Shown: in pieces, positions 47,374-54,472 of the stretch
Layout: each line of letters starts with the position of its first letter
Numbering within the stretch: position 1 is the first letter of the stretch
Origin: an uncultured Ruminiclostridium sp.
GTDB lineage: Bacteria > Bacillota > Clostridia > Oscillospirales > Ruminococcaceae
Length of the DNA: 64,000 bases
Assembly (NCBI GenBank): GCA_910585505.1
Contig: CAJUFF010000001.1
Location: 27,871 to 91,870, forward strand
Direction of reading: 5' to 3'
Made by a program: the position numbers and the translations under genes
The notes under the pieces: generated by a model
Database searches by the model: none
What the model was told of the DNA's origin: nothing
What the model saw: the letters and a program-made list of their open reading frames with translations, nothing else

Positions 47374-47413
47374 GCGCTGTCCGTTGCCCACATATGTTAA
47401 CCCCGCAAGTTAC

Positions 47414-47450
47414 GGCAGGCAAAACGCACAATTGCCTGCCTTTCTTTTTA
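47414..47450 (+). terminator. Terminator after the 46.5-kb lipoprotein gene
   Basis: GGCAGGCAA pairs with TTGCCTGCC, followed by TTTCTTTTT. Confidence 0.85.
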
Positions 47451-47497
47451 TGCAATTCTACAAATTTCATTAAAACAGTATTTTTTTAAAAAAAAGA

Positions 47498-47527
47498 TGT
47501 AACAAAATCTCGTTTTTTGGATTTTAC
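47498..47527 (+). promoter_or_regulatory. ECF-type promoter 4
   Basis: TGTAACAAAATC with GATTTTAC 16 bases after GTAAC, behind a TTTTTTTAAAAAAAA tract. The leader to 47625 holds stems GTCCGCC/GGCGGAC and TGCCGG/CCGGCA. Confidence 0.68.
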
Positions 47528-47624
47528 TAACGTTAACTATAAGCAAGTCCGCCCCACGGCAAAAATGCCGAAAAACCGGCGGACGGGTCTGCCGGTTTCC
47601 GGCAAAAAGAAAGGTAGGTAAAAA

Positions 47625-48053
47625 ATGAAAAAATTTATTTCTGTTTTAGTGGCGGCGGCTATGATGGCTTCAACATTGCCCGCAGGGGTATACGCTCAGG
47701 GAAATCACCCCAACAGCGGAATTATGCCGTTATATGACTGCAATAGTAAGGTTACAACCGCTGCATCTGCTAGTGGAAATAAAGTAGAGTGCAAGAGCGT
47801 TATTGCTGTGGCTTCGGGTGAAAAATGGACTTCCGTAACGCAGACGATTGAAAAGCAAAATTCAATCGGAAAGTGGTACTCGACCTCAACATGGTCAAAA
47901 AAATCCGATAGTCCCACAATGAACTATATTTTTACAAACACGGTTACTATAACCAACAGCGGCACATACAGGCTCAGAAGCGATTTAGCCGTTGAAGTTT
48001 CAAACGGCTTTACCGAAACGGTTACAAGTTACAGCGGCAATTTCACAATTTAA
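47625..48053 (+). CDS. Small secreted protein of unknown function
   Basis: 142 residues with a clear signal peptide (about 1-24, ending GVYAQG). The mature domain is about 118 residues, rich in S, T and V, predicted beta, with two cysteines (YDCNSK and VECKS) that might pair. GAAAGGTAGGTAAAAA lies before the ATG. It is alone behind ECF-type promoter 4. It converges with the anti-sigma gene, the stops being four bases apart. Confidence 0.78.
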   Translation: MKKFISVLVAAAMMASTLPAGVYAQGNHPNSGIMPLYDCNSKVTTAASASGNKVECKSVIAVASGEKWTSVTQTIEKQNSIGKWYSTSTWSKKSDSPTMNYIFTNTVTITNSGTYRLRSDLAVEVSNGFTETVTSYSGNFTI

Positions 48054-48057
48054 TTAT

Positions 48058-48792
48058 TTACTCGATTTCTATAATTTCCGCTAACCGTAACAGTTCTTCA
48101 CTGTCATCGTCTGCTCCCATAATTTCAAACACATATCCGTTTTGTATCCATGTAATAGAAGCAGTATTATCAGAATACTTGTTTTGATGATACAATATAA
48201 ATCCGACCCCGCCGTTAACCTCAATCTCACTGATCGTGGAATTTTCGGTATTAGCCATCATATTCTCAGCTAATAACTTAGTATATTGTAAAAAATTAAC
48301 CGACTTATCCCCGCATTCATACCGTGAAATAACTACATCTTCGTCCGATATTTCATGAACACATTCATACCCGCTTTCAACCGGCAGCCTATAAACTTCC
48401 TCAATCGTATCCTTGATATCATACATGGAAAAATCAACGCTTACGTTTGAATGAGTATTGTATACGTCAAAGATAAATCCGCGCGCACCGAAATAAATCG
48501 CGCCCGCCGCCACGGTAAAGAACACTGCCGATATTATAACGGATATTATCACCGCAAGCTTTTTCAGCGGAATATAGCTCCTTTCGGCGGTAAGGATTTT
48601 CGACGGCTTATACGGAGCACATGACGCGGGGCGCTCCCAATGCTTCTTTGCAAGCCTTGTAATGCTTTTTTTTCTGATACGGTACGCAAGGGAAAAACGG
48701 TGGGGCTTCTCATCGGCCGGAACGTCGTATTGTGAAAAATATTCCTCGGAATAGGCGATAAGCGCCATTTTTAAAGCTTCATCTCCTGTCAT
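48058..48792 (-). CDS. Membrane-bound probable anti-sigma factor, DUF4367-like
   Basis: 244 residues. A cytoplasmic N-terminal part (about 1-76), one transmembrane helix (about 79-100, LAVIISVIISAVFFTVAAG) and an outside domain of about 140 residues. That domain ends in GGVGFILYHQNKYSDNTASI and WIQNGYVFEIMG, resembling DUF4367. This topology beside an ECF sigma gene is that of an anti-sigma factor that holds sigma until an outside signal arrives. Start at 48792 with GAGGAGG 8 bases before; it overlaps the sigma gene by 14 bases, so expression is coupled. The signal sensed is unknown. Confidence 0.78.
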   Translation of the reverse strand: MTGDEALKMALIAYSEEYFSQYDVPADEKPHRFSLAYRIRKKSITRLAKKHWERPASCAPYKPSKILTAERSYIPLKKLAVIISVIISAVFFTVAAGAIYFGARGFIFDVYNTHSNVSVDFSMYDIKDTIEEVYRLPVESGYECVHEISDEDVVISRYECGDKSVNFLQYTKLLAENMMANTENSTISEIEVNGGVGFILYHQNKYSDNTASITWIQNGYVFEIMGADDDSEELLRLAEIIEIE

Positions 48793-49336
48793 TGACAGTT
48801 TCCTCCTCATTCATTATTTTTTTAAGTCTTTGTCTTGCCCTAAACATTCGCTGACGAAGCGCGTTTTCGGATATTTCCAATCGCTCCGCCATTTGGGATA
48901 TTGAATAACCCATGACGGCCGAAAGGAAAAGCAGATCATAGTCGCTTGGCAAAAGTTTGTTAAGCGCCTTGTGAAGATTTTCGGCTTCGTATCCGGAAAA
49001 CAGCTCCTCCTCGGCGGAAGCTCCGCCCTCAAGAGAGTACAGGTCGTCGATATTTTCGGCTATGCGGTTCCGATGGGAATTATAACATTTATACGCGGCG
49101 TTTTTCACGGTAATGATAAGATATGCCTTAAGTCCCGACGTCTGTAATTTTTTCAGATTAACGAGACGATCCTGACGGATAATATTCAAAAACACTTCAT
49201 GCACCGTATCCTCGGCGTCATACTTGTTATTCAGAATATTAAACGCTACCTTGTACATCATCTGTTCATATTCCGAGTATAGTTTTGTTATAAAAGCTTC
49301 CTCTTCCGGAGTGTCGACAGCCATCAAATAAAGCAC
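48779..49336 (-). CDS. ECF-family RNA polymerase sigma factor
   Basis: 185 residues. Region 2 includes YKVAFNILNNKYDAEDTVHE and VFLNIIRQ; region 4 has GYSISQMAERLEISENALRQ and RMFRARQRLKKI, the -35-binding helix-turn-helix. I chose the GTG at 49336 (reading MLYLMAVDTPEEEAF) because GAGAGG is about 11 bases upstream. The ATG at 49411 overlaps the promoter's -35 box, and the ATG at 49324 is too far from a binding site. It likely directs polymerase to the five GTAAC...GATTTTAC promoters around it; that link is inference. Confidence 0.9.
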   Translation of the reverse strand: MLYLMAVDTPEEEAFITKLYSEYEQMMYKVAFNILNNKYDAEDTVHEVFLNIIRQDRLVNLKKLQTSGLKAYLIITVKNAAYKCYNSHRNRIAENIDDLYSLEGGASAEEELFSGYEAENLHKALNKLLPSDYDLLFLSAVMGYSISQMAERLEISENALRQRMFRARQRLKKIMNEEETVNDRR

Positions 49337-49387
49337 TTCATAACGCACCTCTCTTTTGTGGGGAATATGTTTAAAAGATTTTATGTT

Positions 49388-49416
49388 AGTATAACATATT
49401 ATTAAGCGCAAGTCAA
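49388..49416 (-). promoter_or_regulatory. Predicted sigma-A promoter for the sigma/anti-sigma pair
   Basis: On the minus strand, TTGACT, 17 bases, TATACT, with the start point near 49381. No ECF-type boxes are seen, so direct auto-activation is not evident. Confidence 0.75.
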
Positions 49417-49669
49417 TAGGATTTCTGTATTTTTAAGAAAAAAATATGATATGAGGGTAATAATTTATGATCTTTATATTTTGAGAAGCAAACGGTAAGG
49501 ATTGCCGGGAAAATGCGGAGCCGCGGCAGTTTGCGAGTAATTGCGGACAATGACGGCGAATAAAAGACCGATACGGGGGAGGACGAGGATTGTTTGATAT
49601 AAAGGGAAATCGGAGAATTGTGTTGTATTGTGTCGAATTGTGCGATGTAAAGCTGTGAGATTTATATTT

Positions 49670-49709
49670 GGCTGCGTTTGCTCTTTTTAGAAACGCAGCC
49701 GATTTTTTT
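49670..49709 (+). terminator. Isolated intrinsic terminator
   Basis: GGCTGCGTTT pairs with AAACGCAGCC, then GATTTTTTTG. No gene precedes it on the plus strand between 49412 and 49669. It may end a small RNA or short transcript from that stretch, which otherwise shows nothing. Confidence 0.75.
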
Positions 49710-49722
49710 GCTGTCCGTTTTT

Positions 49723-49824
49723 ATATCAATCTTTATTAAAGTTGTAGATTTGATTAAAGATTGTATCCCTTGCACTAATCTTTAATCATATATATTTGCA
49801 TATACATTGATCAAAGATTAGTAT
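49723..49824. repeat. Double-hairpin interspersed repeat
   Basis: ATATCAATCTTTA...TAAAGATTG forms the first hairpin, the spacer is TATCCCTTGCA, and CTAATCTTTAATC / GATCAAAGATTAG forms the second. It ends ATTAGTAT. Stem 1 is related to those at 4434 and 20927. Confidence 0.72.
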
Positions 49825-49970
49825 TATTCATATAACTACGCCTTTTTATAGCTATCTTTTTATTAAAAGCCAAAACGATCTAATATCCTCGAAAAATATA
49901 CAACCAGACAGAGGAGTTTTTGTACTGTTTTTACAAAAAGATTCAAAATAAAAGATTTTTTGAAAAAGGG

Positions 49971-50000
49971 TGTAACAAAAACGGGTTTTTAGGATTTTAC
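49971..50000 (+). promoter_or_regulatory. ECF-type promoter 5
   Basis: TGTAACAAAAAC with GATTTTAC 16 bases after GTAAC. A strong leader hairpin (ATCGGGAAT / ATTCCCGAT then TTTAC) follows at about 50022-50056. It is the probable promoter for 50137 and 50761. Confidence 0.7.
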
Positions 50001-50136
50001 ATATTAGAAGGGTAAAAAAATTATCGGGAATACATTTGTAGCATTCCCGATTTTACGACTCTTTTACGAAAATTTTAGCTTGTGAAAGCAGGTTCTAAAA
50101 TTTAAAACAACATTTATTTTATAAGGAGGACTTACA

Positions 50137-50742
50137 ATGAAAGCATTTATAAAAAAATTAACGGCGTCAGTACTCATCACCGCAATAACGGCGGCCATGA
50201 CGGGAAACGTTTATGCAGCCGAGCCGGAAGCAAAGGCATATGTACAAGTAGCCGGCAATAATTGCGTCGTTGAGTATGAACTTCATTTTACTGAGATTGA
50301 CGGAGAAAAATACGTTGTAATCAATCTTGACGATTTGATACCCAATAACGTAAATATCTCAGGCAATAAAAGCAAAGAAAAACGCTCGATATTCAGCACA
50401 CTTGAAGATAAGCGCAAATTATACAGTGATACTGTTAATTTAACCAACGGCGATTATTCTTCCCCTACATTAAATTGCAGTCCGGATACCGGATTCATAG
50501 TCAGGTCATACAACGCTTTCTTTGAAAAAGACGTGAAAGTACGTATGCATATGTATAGCGGTACAGCACTTCAATGGATTCCTTCGATAACTGTTAATTT
50601 AAGATTCAGCGCTTTTCTTACAGAACCCAATATAATAATACAAGGTGAACCGGCAAGCGAGATTAGCAAATGCCGTATGGAAATCCTTAAAGAAGGAACC
50701 ACACTTGACAGCCCGTTCAGCTATACTTTATATGAGTATTAA
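50137..50742 (+). CDS. Secreted protein of unknown function
   Basis: 201 residues with a signal peptide (about 1-27, ending NVYAAE). The mature domain is about 174 residues, mostly beta, with three scattered cysteines; no family is recognised. ATAAGGAGGACTTACA before the ATG is one of the strongest ribosome binding sites in the block. It is first in a two-gene unit behind ECF-type promoter 5. Confidence 0.8.
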   Translation: MKAFIKKLTASVLITAITAAMTGNVYAAEPEAKAYVQVAGNNCVVEYELHFTEIDGEKYVVINLDDLIPNNVNISGNKSKEKRSIFSTLEDKRKLYSDTVNLTNGDYSSPTLNCSPDTGFIVRSYNAFFEKDVKVRMHMYSGTALQWIPSITVNLRFSAFLTEPNIIIQGEPASEISKCRMEILKEGTTLDSPFSYTLYEY

Positions 50743-50760
50743 ACGAAAGAGGGTATATTT

Positions 50761-51219
50761 ATGAATACAAATATTGGCTCATCGGAAAGCAATAATTCAA
50801 CCGCAATCACAGGCAAAAAAACAAATATGAGAAATTTTCTTGAAAAAATATGGCAGATTTTCAAGGGCTTATTTATTGCGGCTCTTATTCTCGCCGTTAT
50901 TTTCAATACCTATGTTTCAATAGGCTATGTCATGAACCAGCAAGCCCCGGTTGTATTAGAATTTTCATACCCCTATAATACGCAGGATTTCAGCGATTTA
51001 AACGAAGCCTACAGGAAAAATCCCAACAGCGCGGAATATAAGCAAATGCTCAAAGAGTTCAATACCAAATACAGCATCTCTTATAAAAAAAGCGGTACTT
51101 ATGAAGAGCTGGCAAGATTGCACAAGGAAAATCCCGACAGCGAAGAGTATAACCAAACGCTTGCCAAGCTTTTGGAGGAATTTGATATTTCCGCCGAAGA
51201 TATTACCTTTGACGAATAA
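50761..51219 (+). CDS. Single-pass membrane protein with two related C-terminal repeats
   Basis: 152 residues. One hydrophobic helix at about 36-59 (FKGLFIAALILAVIFNTYVS). Outside it, two similar segments occur: LNEAYRKNPNSAEYKQMLKE followed by FNTKYSIS, and LARLHKENPDSEEYNQTLAK followed by LLEEFDIS. These look like a duplicated helical unit of about 40 residues. Function unknown. It starts 18 bases after the secreted-protein gene and probably acts with it. Confidence 0.75.
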   Translation: MNTNIGSSESNNSTAITGKKTNMRNFLEKIWQIFKGLFIAALILAVIFNTYVSIGYVMNQQAPVVLEFSYPYNTQDFSDLNEAYRKNPNSAEYKQMLKEFNTKYSISYKKSGTYEELARLHKENPDSEEYNQTLAKLLEEFDISAEDITFDE

Positions 51220-51296
51220 TCAAAAGCATTAAACACTGATAGTACGATATCAGGTTGTTTTAAGCGCAGCTTAAACAATCGGCCGCATTTTCTCCG

Positions 51297-51348
51297 AAAA
51301 AAACTCTTTACCCAACGGGATTGTCCCCTAAGAGTAAAGAGTTTTTTT
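51297..51348. terminator. Terminator between the exported-protein block and the prophage
   Basis: AAAAAACTCTTTAC pairs with GTAAAGAGTTTTTTT across a 22-nt loop. A and T runs allow action on both strands, serving the 50761 gene and the convergent repressor gene. Confidence 0.85.
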
Positions 51349-51404
51349 AAAATCATATATCCGTAAATTTTCAAATTTTCCCAAAAAATTTTTTAAAACA
51401 CAAC

Positions 51405-52037
51405 TTATAAATCCTTTATAATCTGTTTAACCAGTCCCACAACCCTTATTCTCTCAACATCCTCCCCTTCAAACCTTCTCGGCTTATATTCGGGGTTCAC
51501 GGAAATAAGCTCTATCCAGTCCCTTCCGTACTCCACCTTTTTAACAAATCCCTCTTCTCCGTCCATCAGCACCACCGCAATGCTGCCGCTGTCCACAGAG
51601 GTCTGGCGTCTTACCACTATTATGTCTCCGTCCTCGATTTTCGGATACATACTGTCACCCTGAACCTTTAATCCCATCAAAAGGGGCGCCTCCGAAGGGT
51701 TTCTCACCAGAAGCGGAACATAATCCGTTATTTCGGAATCCGCGTAAGAGCCGAAGCCCGCGGAAACGCTCTCGAAAACGGGAATACGGTAAAAACCGTC
51801 GGTATATATATCCGATATCTTAAGAATCTCCGATTCCTGATCGTCCACGAAGGTGGCGGGAGCAACACCGAAATATTCCGAAAGCTTAAGTACCGTTTTT
51901 CTCTTTAAATTTCTGACGGTGCCGTTTTCCCATTTCTGAACCGCCGCTTTCTGAACGCCGATGATCTTTCCCAGCTCGCTTTGGGTCATTCCTCTTTCAG
52001 TGCGCAATTGCTTGATATAAGCGCCTATGTCTCTCAT
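51405..52037 (-). CDS. Prophage repressor, HTH-XRE plus S24 peptidase
   Basis: 210 residues. The N-terminal helix-turn-helix (IGAYIKQLRTERGMTQSELG) binds DNA. The C-terminal LexA/CI-like S24 domain has the serine in LKVQGDSMYPKIEDGD and the lysine in EEGFVKKVEY, needed for RecA-stimulated self-cleavage. Start at 52037 with GGAGGAAAACAATT; a 22-residue longer reading overlaps the promoter. It is divergent from the late-gene cluster across a 380-bp regulatory region and should keep the prophage silent until DNA damage. Confidence 0.9.
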   Translation of the reverse strand: MRDIGAYIKQLRTERGMTQSELGKIIGVQKAAVQKWENGTVRNLKRKTVLKLSEYFGVAPATFVDDQESEILKISDIYTDGFYRIPVFESVSAGFGSYADSEITDYVPLLVRNPSEAPLLMGLKVQGDSMYPKIEDGDIIVVRRQTSVDSGSIAVVLMDGEEGFVKKVEYGRDWIELISVNPEYKPRRFEGEDVERIRVVGLVKQIIKDL

Positions 52038-52093
52038 AATTGTTTTCCTCCAATTTCTTAAGAACATTTCCAAATATGCTCTATTTTGTATAA

Positions 52094-52122
52094 AGTGTAT
52101 CATAATTTTCTATTTTTGTCAA
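52094..52122 (-). promoter_or_regulatory. Predicted promoter for the repressor
   Basis: On the minus strand, TTGACA, 17 bases, TACACT. It lies back to back with the rightward promoter at 52161. Confidence 0.72.
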
Positions 52123-52160
52123 GCGGTTTTGTGCAAAAGGTAAAATTAAGATACAAGGTA

Positions 52161-52189
52161 TTGACAATGGAAGAAAAGTATGGTATCAT
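52161..52189 (+). promoter_or_regulatory. Predicted rightward prophage promoter, overlapped by an operator-like site
   Basis: TTGACA, 17 bases, TATCAT. The -10 box lies within GGTATCATTTAAGTG, one of three repeated sites, so repressor binding there would block polymerase. Confidence 0.72.
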
Positions 52190-52377
52190 TTAAGTGTCCT
52201 AAAAAGAAACTAAAAAATAAATACAAAACACATAATTTTATACTTTCTTAAGATAAACCTTATTTTAAAGCGTTTATTTTAGGAACAGTCTTACAAAAAC
52301 GGTATCTCTTAAATATATCAAGTTTTATACAATACTGTACAACCGTATTTTTTTAAAATCTTGGTATCTTTTAAATA
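52182..52377. promoter_or_regulatory. Cluster of three operator-like repeats
   Basis: GGTATCATTTAAGTG at 52182, GGTATCTCTTAAATA at 52301 and GGTATCTTTTAAATA at 52363 are direct repeats sharing GGTATC and TTAA. Related inverted forms lie at about 52145 and 52248. No gene is seen in 52038-52418. Binding by the adjacent repressor is inference. Confidence 0.6.
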
Positions 52378-52418
52378 CACAAAATGTTTTAAAGAAAGGA
52401 GCTTTTAAAAGAAAAACA

Positions 52419-52688
52419 ATGTATAAATACAACTGCACCCTTTGCGGCGCAATACTTTTTCCCGACGAAGCCATCTGTCACTGCGACCGCATACACGGCG
52501 ACGTATACGTATCCTGCCCTTACTGCCGCTCGCAATGTGAAAAATATGATGAAGCAGAGGACATGGAGGACGCGGAAGAAAGGGAGAAAGAAGAGGATGT
52601 ATGGGAAGAAGAGGAAGAGGAGGAGAAGAAGAAAGAACAGACGGAAAAAACCGAAAATAAAAAAGAGGAGGAATACGGGCTTGAATAA
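52419..52688 (+). CDS. Small zinc-ribbon-like acidic protein, first gene of the prophage late cluster
   Basis: 89 residues. The first half has CTLCG, CHC and CPYCRSQC, suggesting one or two zinc sites. The second half is almost all E, K and D. A function is not recognised; small zinc-finger proteins occur before terminase genes in other phages. GAAAGGAG lies about 16 bases before the ATG, longer than usual. It is followed at once by the terminase small subunit. Confidence 0.6.
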   Translation: MYKYNCTLCGAILFPDEAICHCDRIHGDVYVSCPYCRSQCEKYDEAEDMEDAEEREKEEDVWEEEEEEEKKKEQTEKTENKKEEEYGLE

Positions 52689-52716
52689 AAGAAAACGCAA
52701 AAAGAAAGGAAAGCTT

Positions 52717-53121
52717 ATGACCGACAAACAAAAACGCTTCTGCGACGAGTACCTTAAAGACTGCAACGGAGCGGGCGCCGCCAGAAGGAGCGGCTATTCC
52801 TCAACCAGCGCGGGCTCGCTGCTTAAGCAGCCCGAAGTGCAGGAATACCTTAAAACGCAGATGGAGGAAATACACAACGAAAAAATTGCGGACGTAAGGG
52901 AAATTTCCGAATACCTCACCTCGGTAATGCGGGGAAGCTGCGGTGAACAAACCAAAACCTCAATAAGCGACGACCGCGAAACCACCACCTATATAACCGT
53001 TTCCGCAAAGGAGCGCCTGAAAGCGGCGGAGCTTATGGGAAAGCGCTACGGCCTTTTCAGGGAGCAGACGGAGGTAACGGTTAAGCCCTCGATTATAATA
53101 AAAGGGGAGGAGGATTTATAG
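52717..53121 (+). CDS. Phage terminase small subunit
   Basis: 134 residues; has LTDKQKRFCDEYL-like start (TDKQKRFCDEYLKDCNGAGA), then ARRSGYSSTSAGSLLKQPEV, a helix-turn-helix typical of the XtmA/terminase_2 family. It recognises phage DNA for packaging. Start ATG at 52717 with AAGAAAGGAAAGCTT; a TTG at 52681 after GAGGAGG is an alternative. It sits directly before the large subunit. Confidence 0.85.
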   Translation: MTDKQKRFCDEYLKDCNGAGAARRSGYSSTSAGSLLKQPEVQEYLKTQMEEIHNEKIADVREISEYLTSVMRGSCGEQTKTSISDDRETTTYITVSAKERLKAAELMGKRYGLFREQTEVTVKPSIIIKGEEDL

Positions 53122-53157
53122 AAACGTGTTCCGGCAGGAGAAAGGAAGCGAAATATA

Positions 53158-54405
53158 ATGCCCGATTTGTATCTCCCCGAAATAGTGGGCGGGGGTTACG
53201 GAGAGTTCTGGAGATGGCGGGGAAGATACAGAGTCTGCAAAGGCTCGCGCGCTTCAAAGAAAAGCAAGACAACCGCCTTGTGGTACATAGTCAATATGAT
53301 GAAATACGAAAGCGCCAACCTGTTGGTAATCAGAAAGGTTTTCAGAACGCTTAAAGACAGCTGCTTTACCGAGCTTAAGTGGGCAATAGGGCGGCTGGGA
53401 GCGCAGGAGCTGTGGGAAGTAAAGGAAAGTCCTCTTGAAATGACCTATAAGCCTACGGGGCAGAAAATATACTTTCGAGGACTTGACGACCCCCTTAAAA
53501 TAACCTCCATTACGGTGGAAAACGGGTGCCTGTGCTGGGCGTGGATCGAAGAAGCCTACGAGATAAGCAGCGAGAAGGATTTTAATATGCTGGACGAAAG
53601 CATAAGGGGAGCAATAGCCGAAGAAAGCGGCCTTTTCAAGCAGGTTACGCTGACCTTTAATCCATGGAACGAACGCCACTGGCTGAAAAAACGTTTTTTT
53701 GACTCGCCCGATCCCGACATTTTGGCTATAACCACCAATTATACCTGCAACGAATGGCTGGACGAATCCGACAAGAAAGTATTTGAAAATATGAAAAAAA
53801 ACGATCCCCGAAGATACCGCGTGGCGGGATTGGGCGACTGGGGTATAACGGAGGGGCTTGTCTACGAAAATTGGGAGGAAAAAGCCTTTGACTTGGTGGA
53901 AATAAAGAAGCTCCCCAACATAAAAACGATTTTCGGACTTGATTTCGGCTATACAAACGATCCCACCGCATTATTCTGCGGAATGGCGGATCAGGGCACA
54001 AGAACCGTCTGGGTGTTCGACGAAATGTATAAGAAAGGCATGAGCAATGAAGCGATAGCGAAGGAGGTGACGGAAATGGGATACGGGAAGGAGAGGATAC
54101 GCGCCGACGCGGCGGAGCCTAAAAGCATAGACAGGCTTTACGATCTGGGGCTTACGAGAATACGCCGCGCGGACAAGGGGCGGGACAGCATAAATAACGG
54201 AATCGACCTGATACGCGGATACCGATTGATTATACATCCGAAATGCGTTAATTTCCTGACGGAGATATCCAATTACACATGGAAAACGGACAGAGCCACC
54301 GGAAAATGTCTCAATGTGCCCAACGGGGAATTTGATCATCTTATGGACGCAATGAGATACGCTGCGGAGGATTTGGGAAAGCCCGACCCGTACAGCTTTG
54401 AATAA
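53158..54405 (+). CDS. Phage terminase large subunit
   Basis: 415 residues, XtmB/terminase_3 type, the motor that packages DNA into heads. The ATP-binding loop is GSRASKKSKTT (29-39), with lysine in the second position where many have glycine. Walker B lies in CLCWAWIEEAYEI. The C-terminal nuclease has IFGLDFGYTNDPTALF, whose aspartates bind metal, and GEFDHLMDAMRYA at the end. It follows the small subunit by 36 bases. Confidence 0.92.
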   Translation: MPDLYLPEIVGGGYGEFWRWRGRYRVCKGSRASKKSKTTALWYIVNMMKYESANLLVIRKVFRTLKDSCFTELKWAIGRLGAQELWEVKESPLEMTYKPTGQKIYFRGLDDPLKITSITVENGCLCWAWIEEAYEISSEKDFNMLDESIRGAIAEESGLFKQVTLTFNPWNERHWLKKRFFDSPDPDILAITTNYTCNEWLDESDKKVFENMKKNDPRRYRVAGLGDWGITEGLVYENWEEKAFDLVEIKKLPNIKTIFGLDFGYTNDPTALFCGMADQGTRTVWVFDEMYKKGMSNEAIAKEVTEMGYGKERIRADAAEPKSIDRLYDLGLTRIRRADKGRDSINNGIDLIRGYRLIIHPKCVNFLTEISNYTWKTDRATGKCLNVPNGEFDHLMDAMRYAAEDLGKPDPYSFE

Positions 54406-54472
54406 CGCCGATCTTCTGTCCATGTATGCCAAGGATTGGTATAAACAATAAAACTCACAGAAAGGAGCAGCC

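Noticed and set aside
49518..49565. A 16-codon frame (MRSRGSLRVIADNDGE) beside the sigma gene
   Set aside because: No good ribosome binding site and no sign of conservation; too short to support.
52389..52766. 125-codon minus-strand frame across the first prophage genes
   Set aside because: It is opposite the acidic E/K-rich gene, giving a phenylalanine/leucine-rich translation of GAA-rich sequence; no start site supports it.
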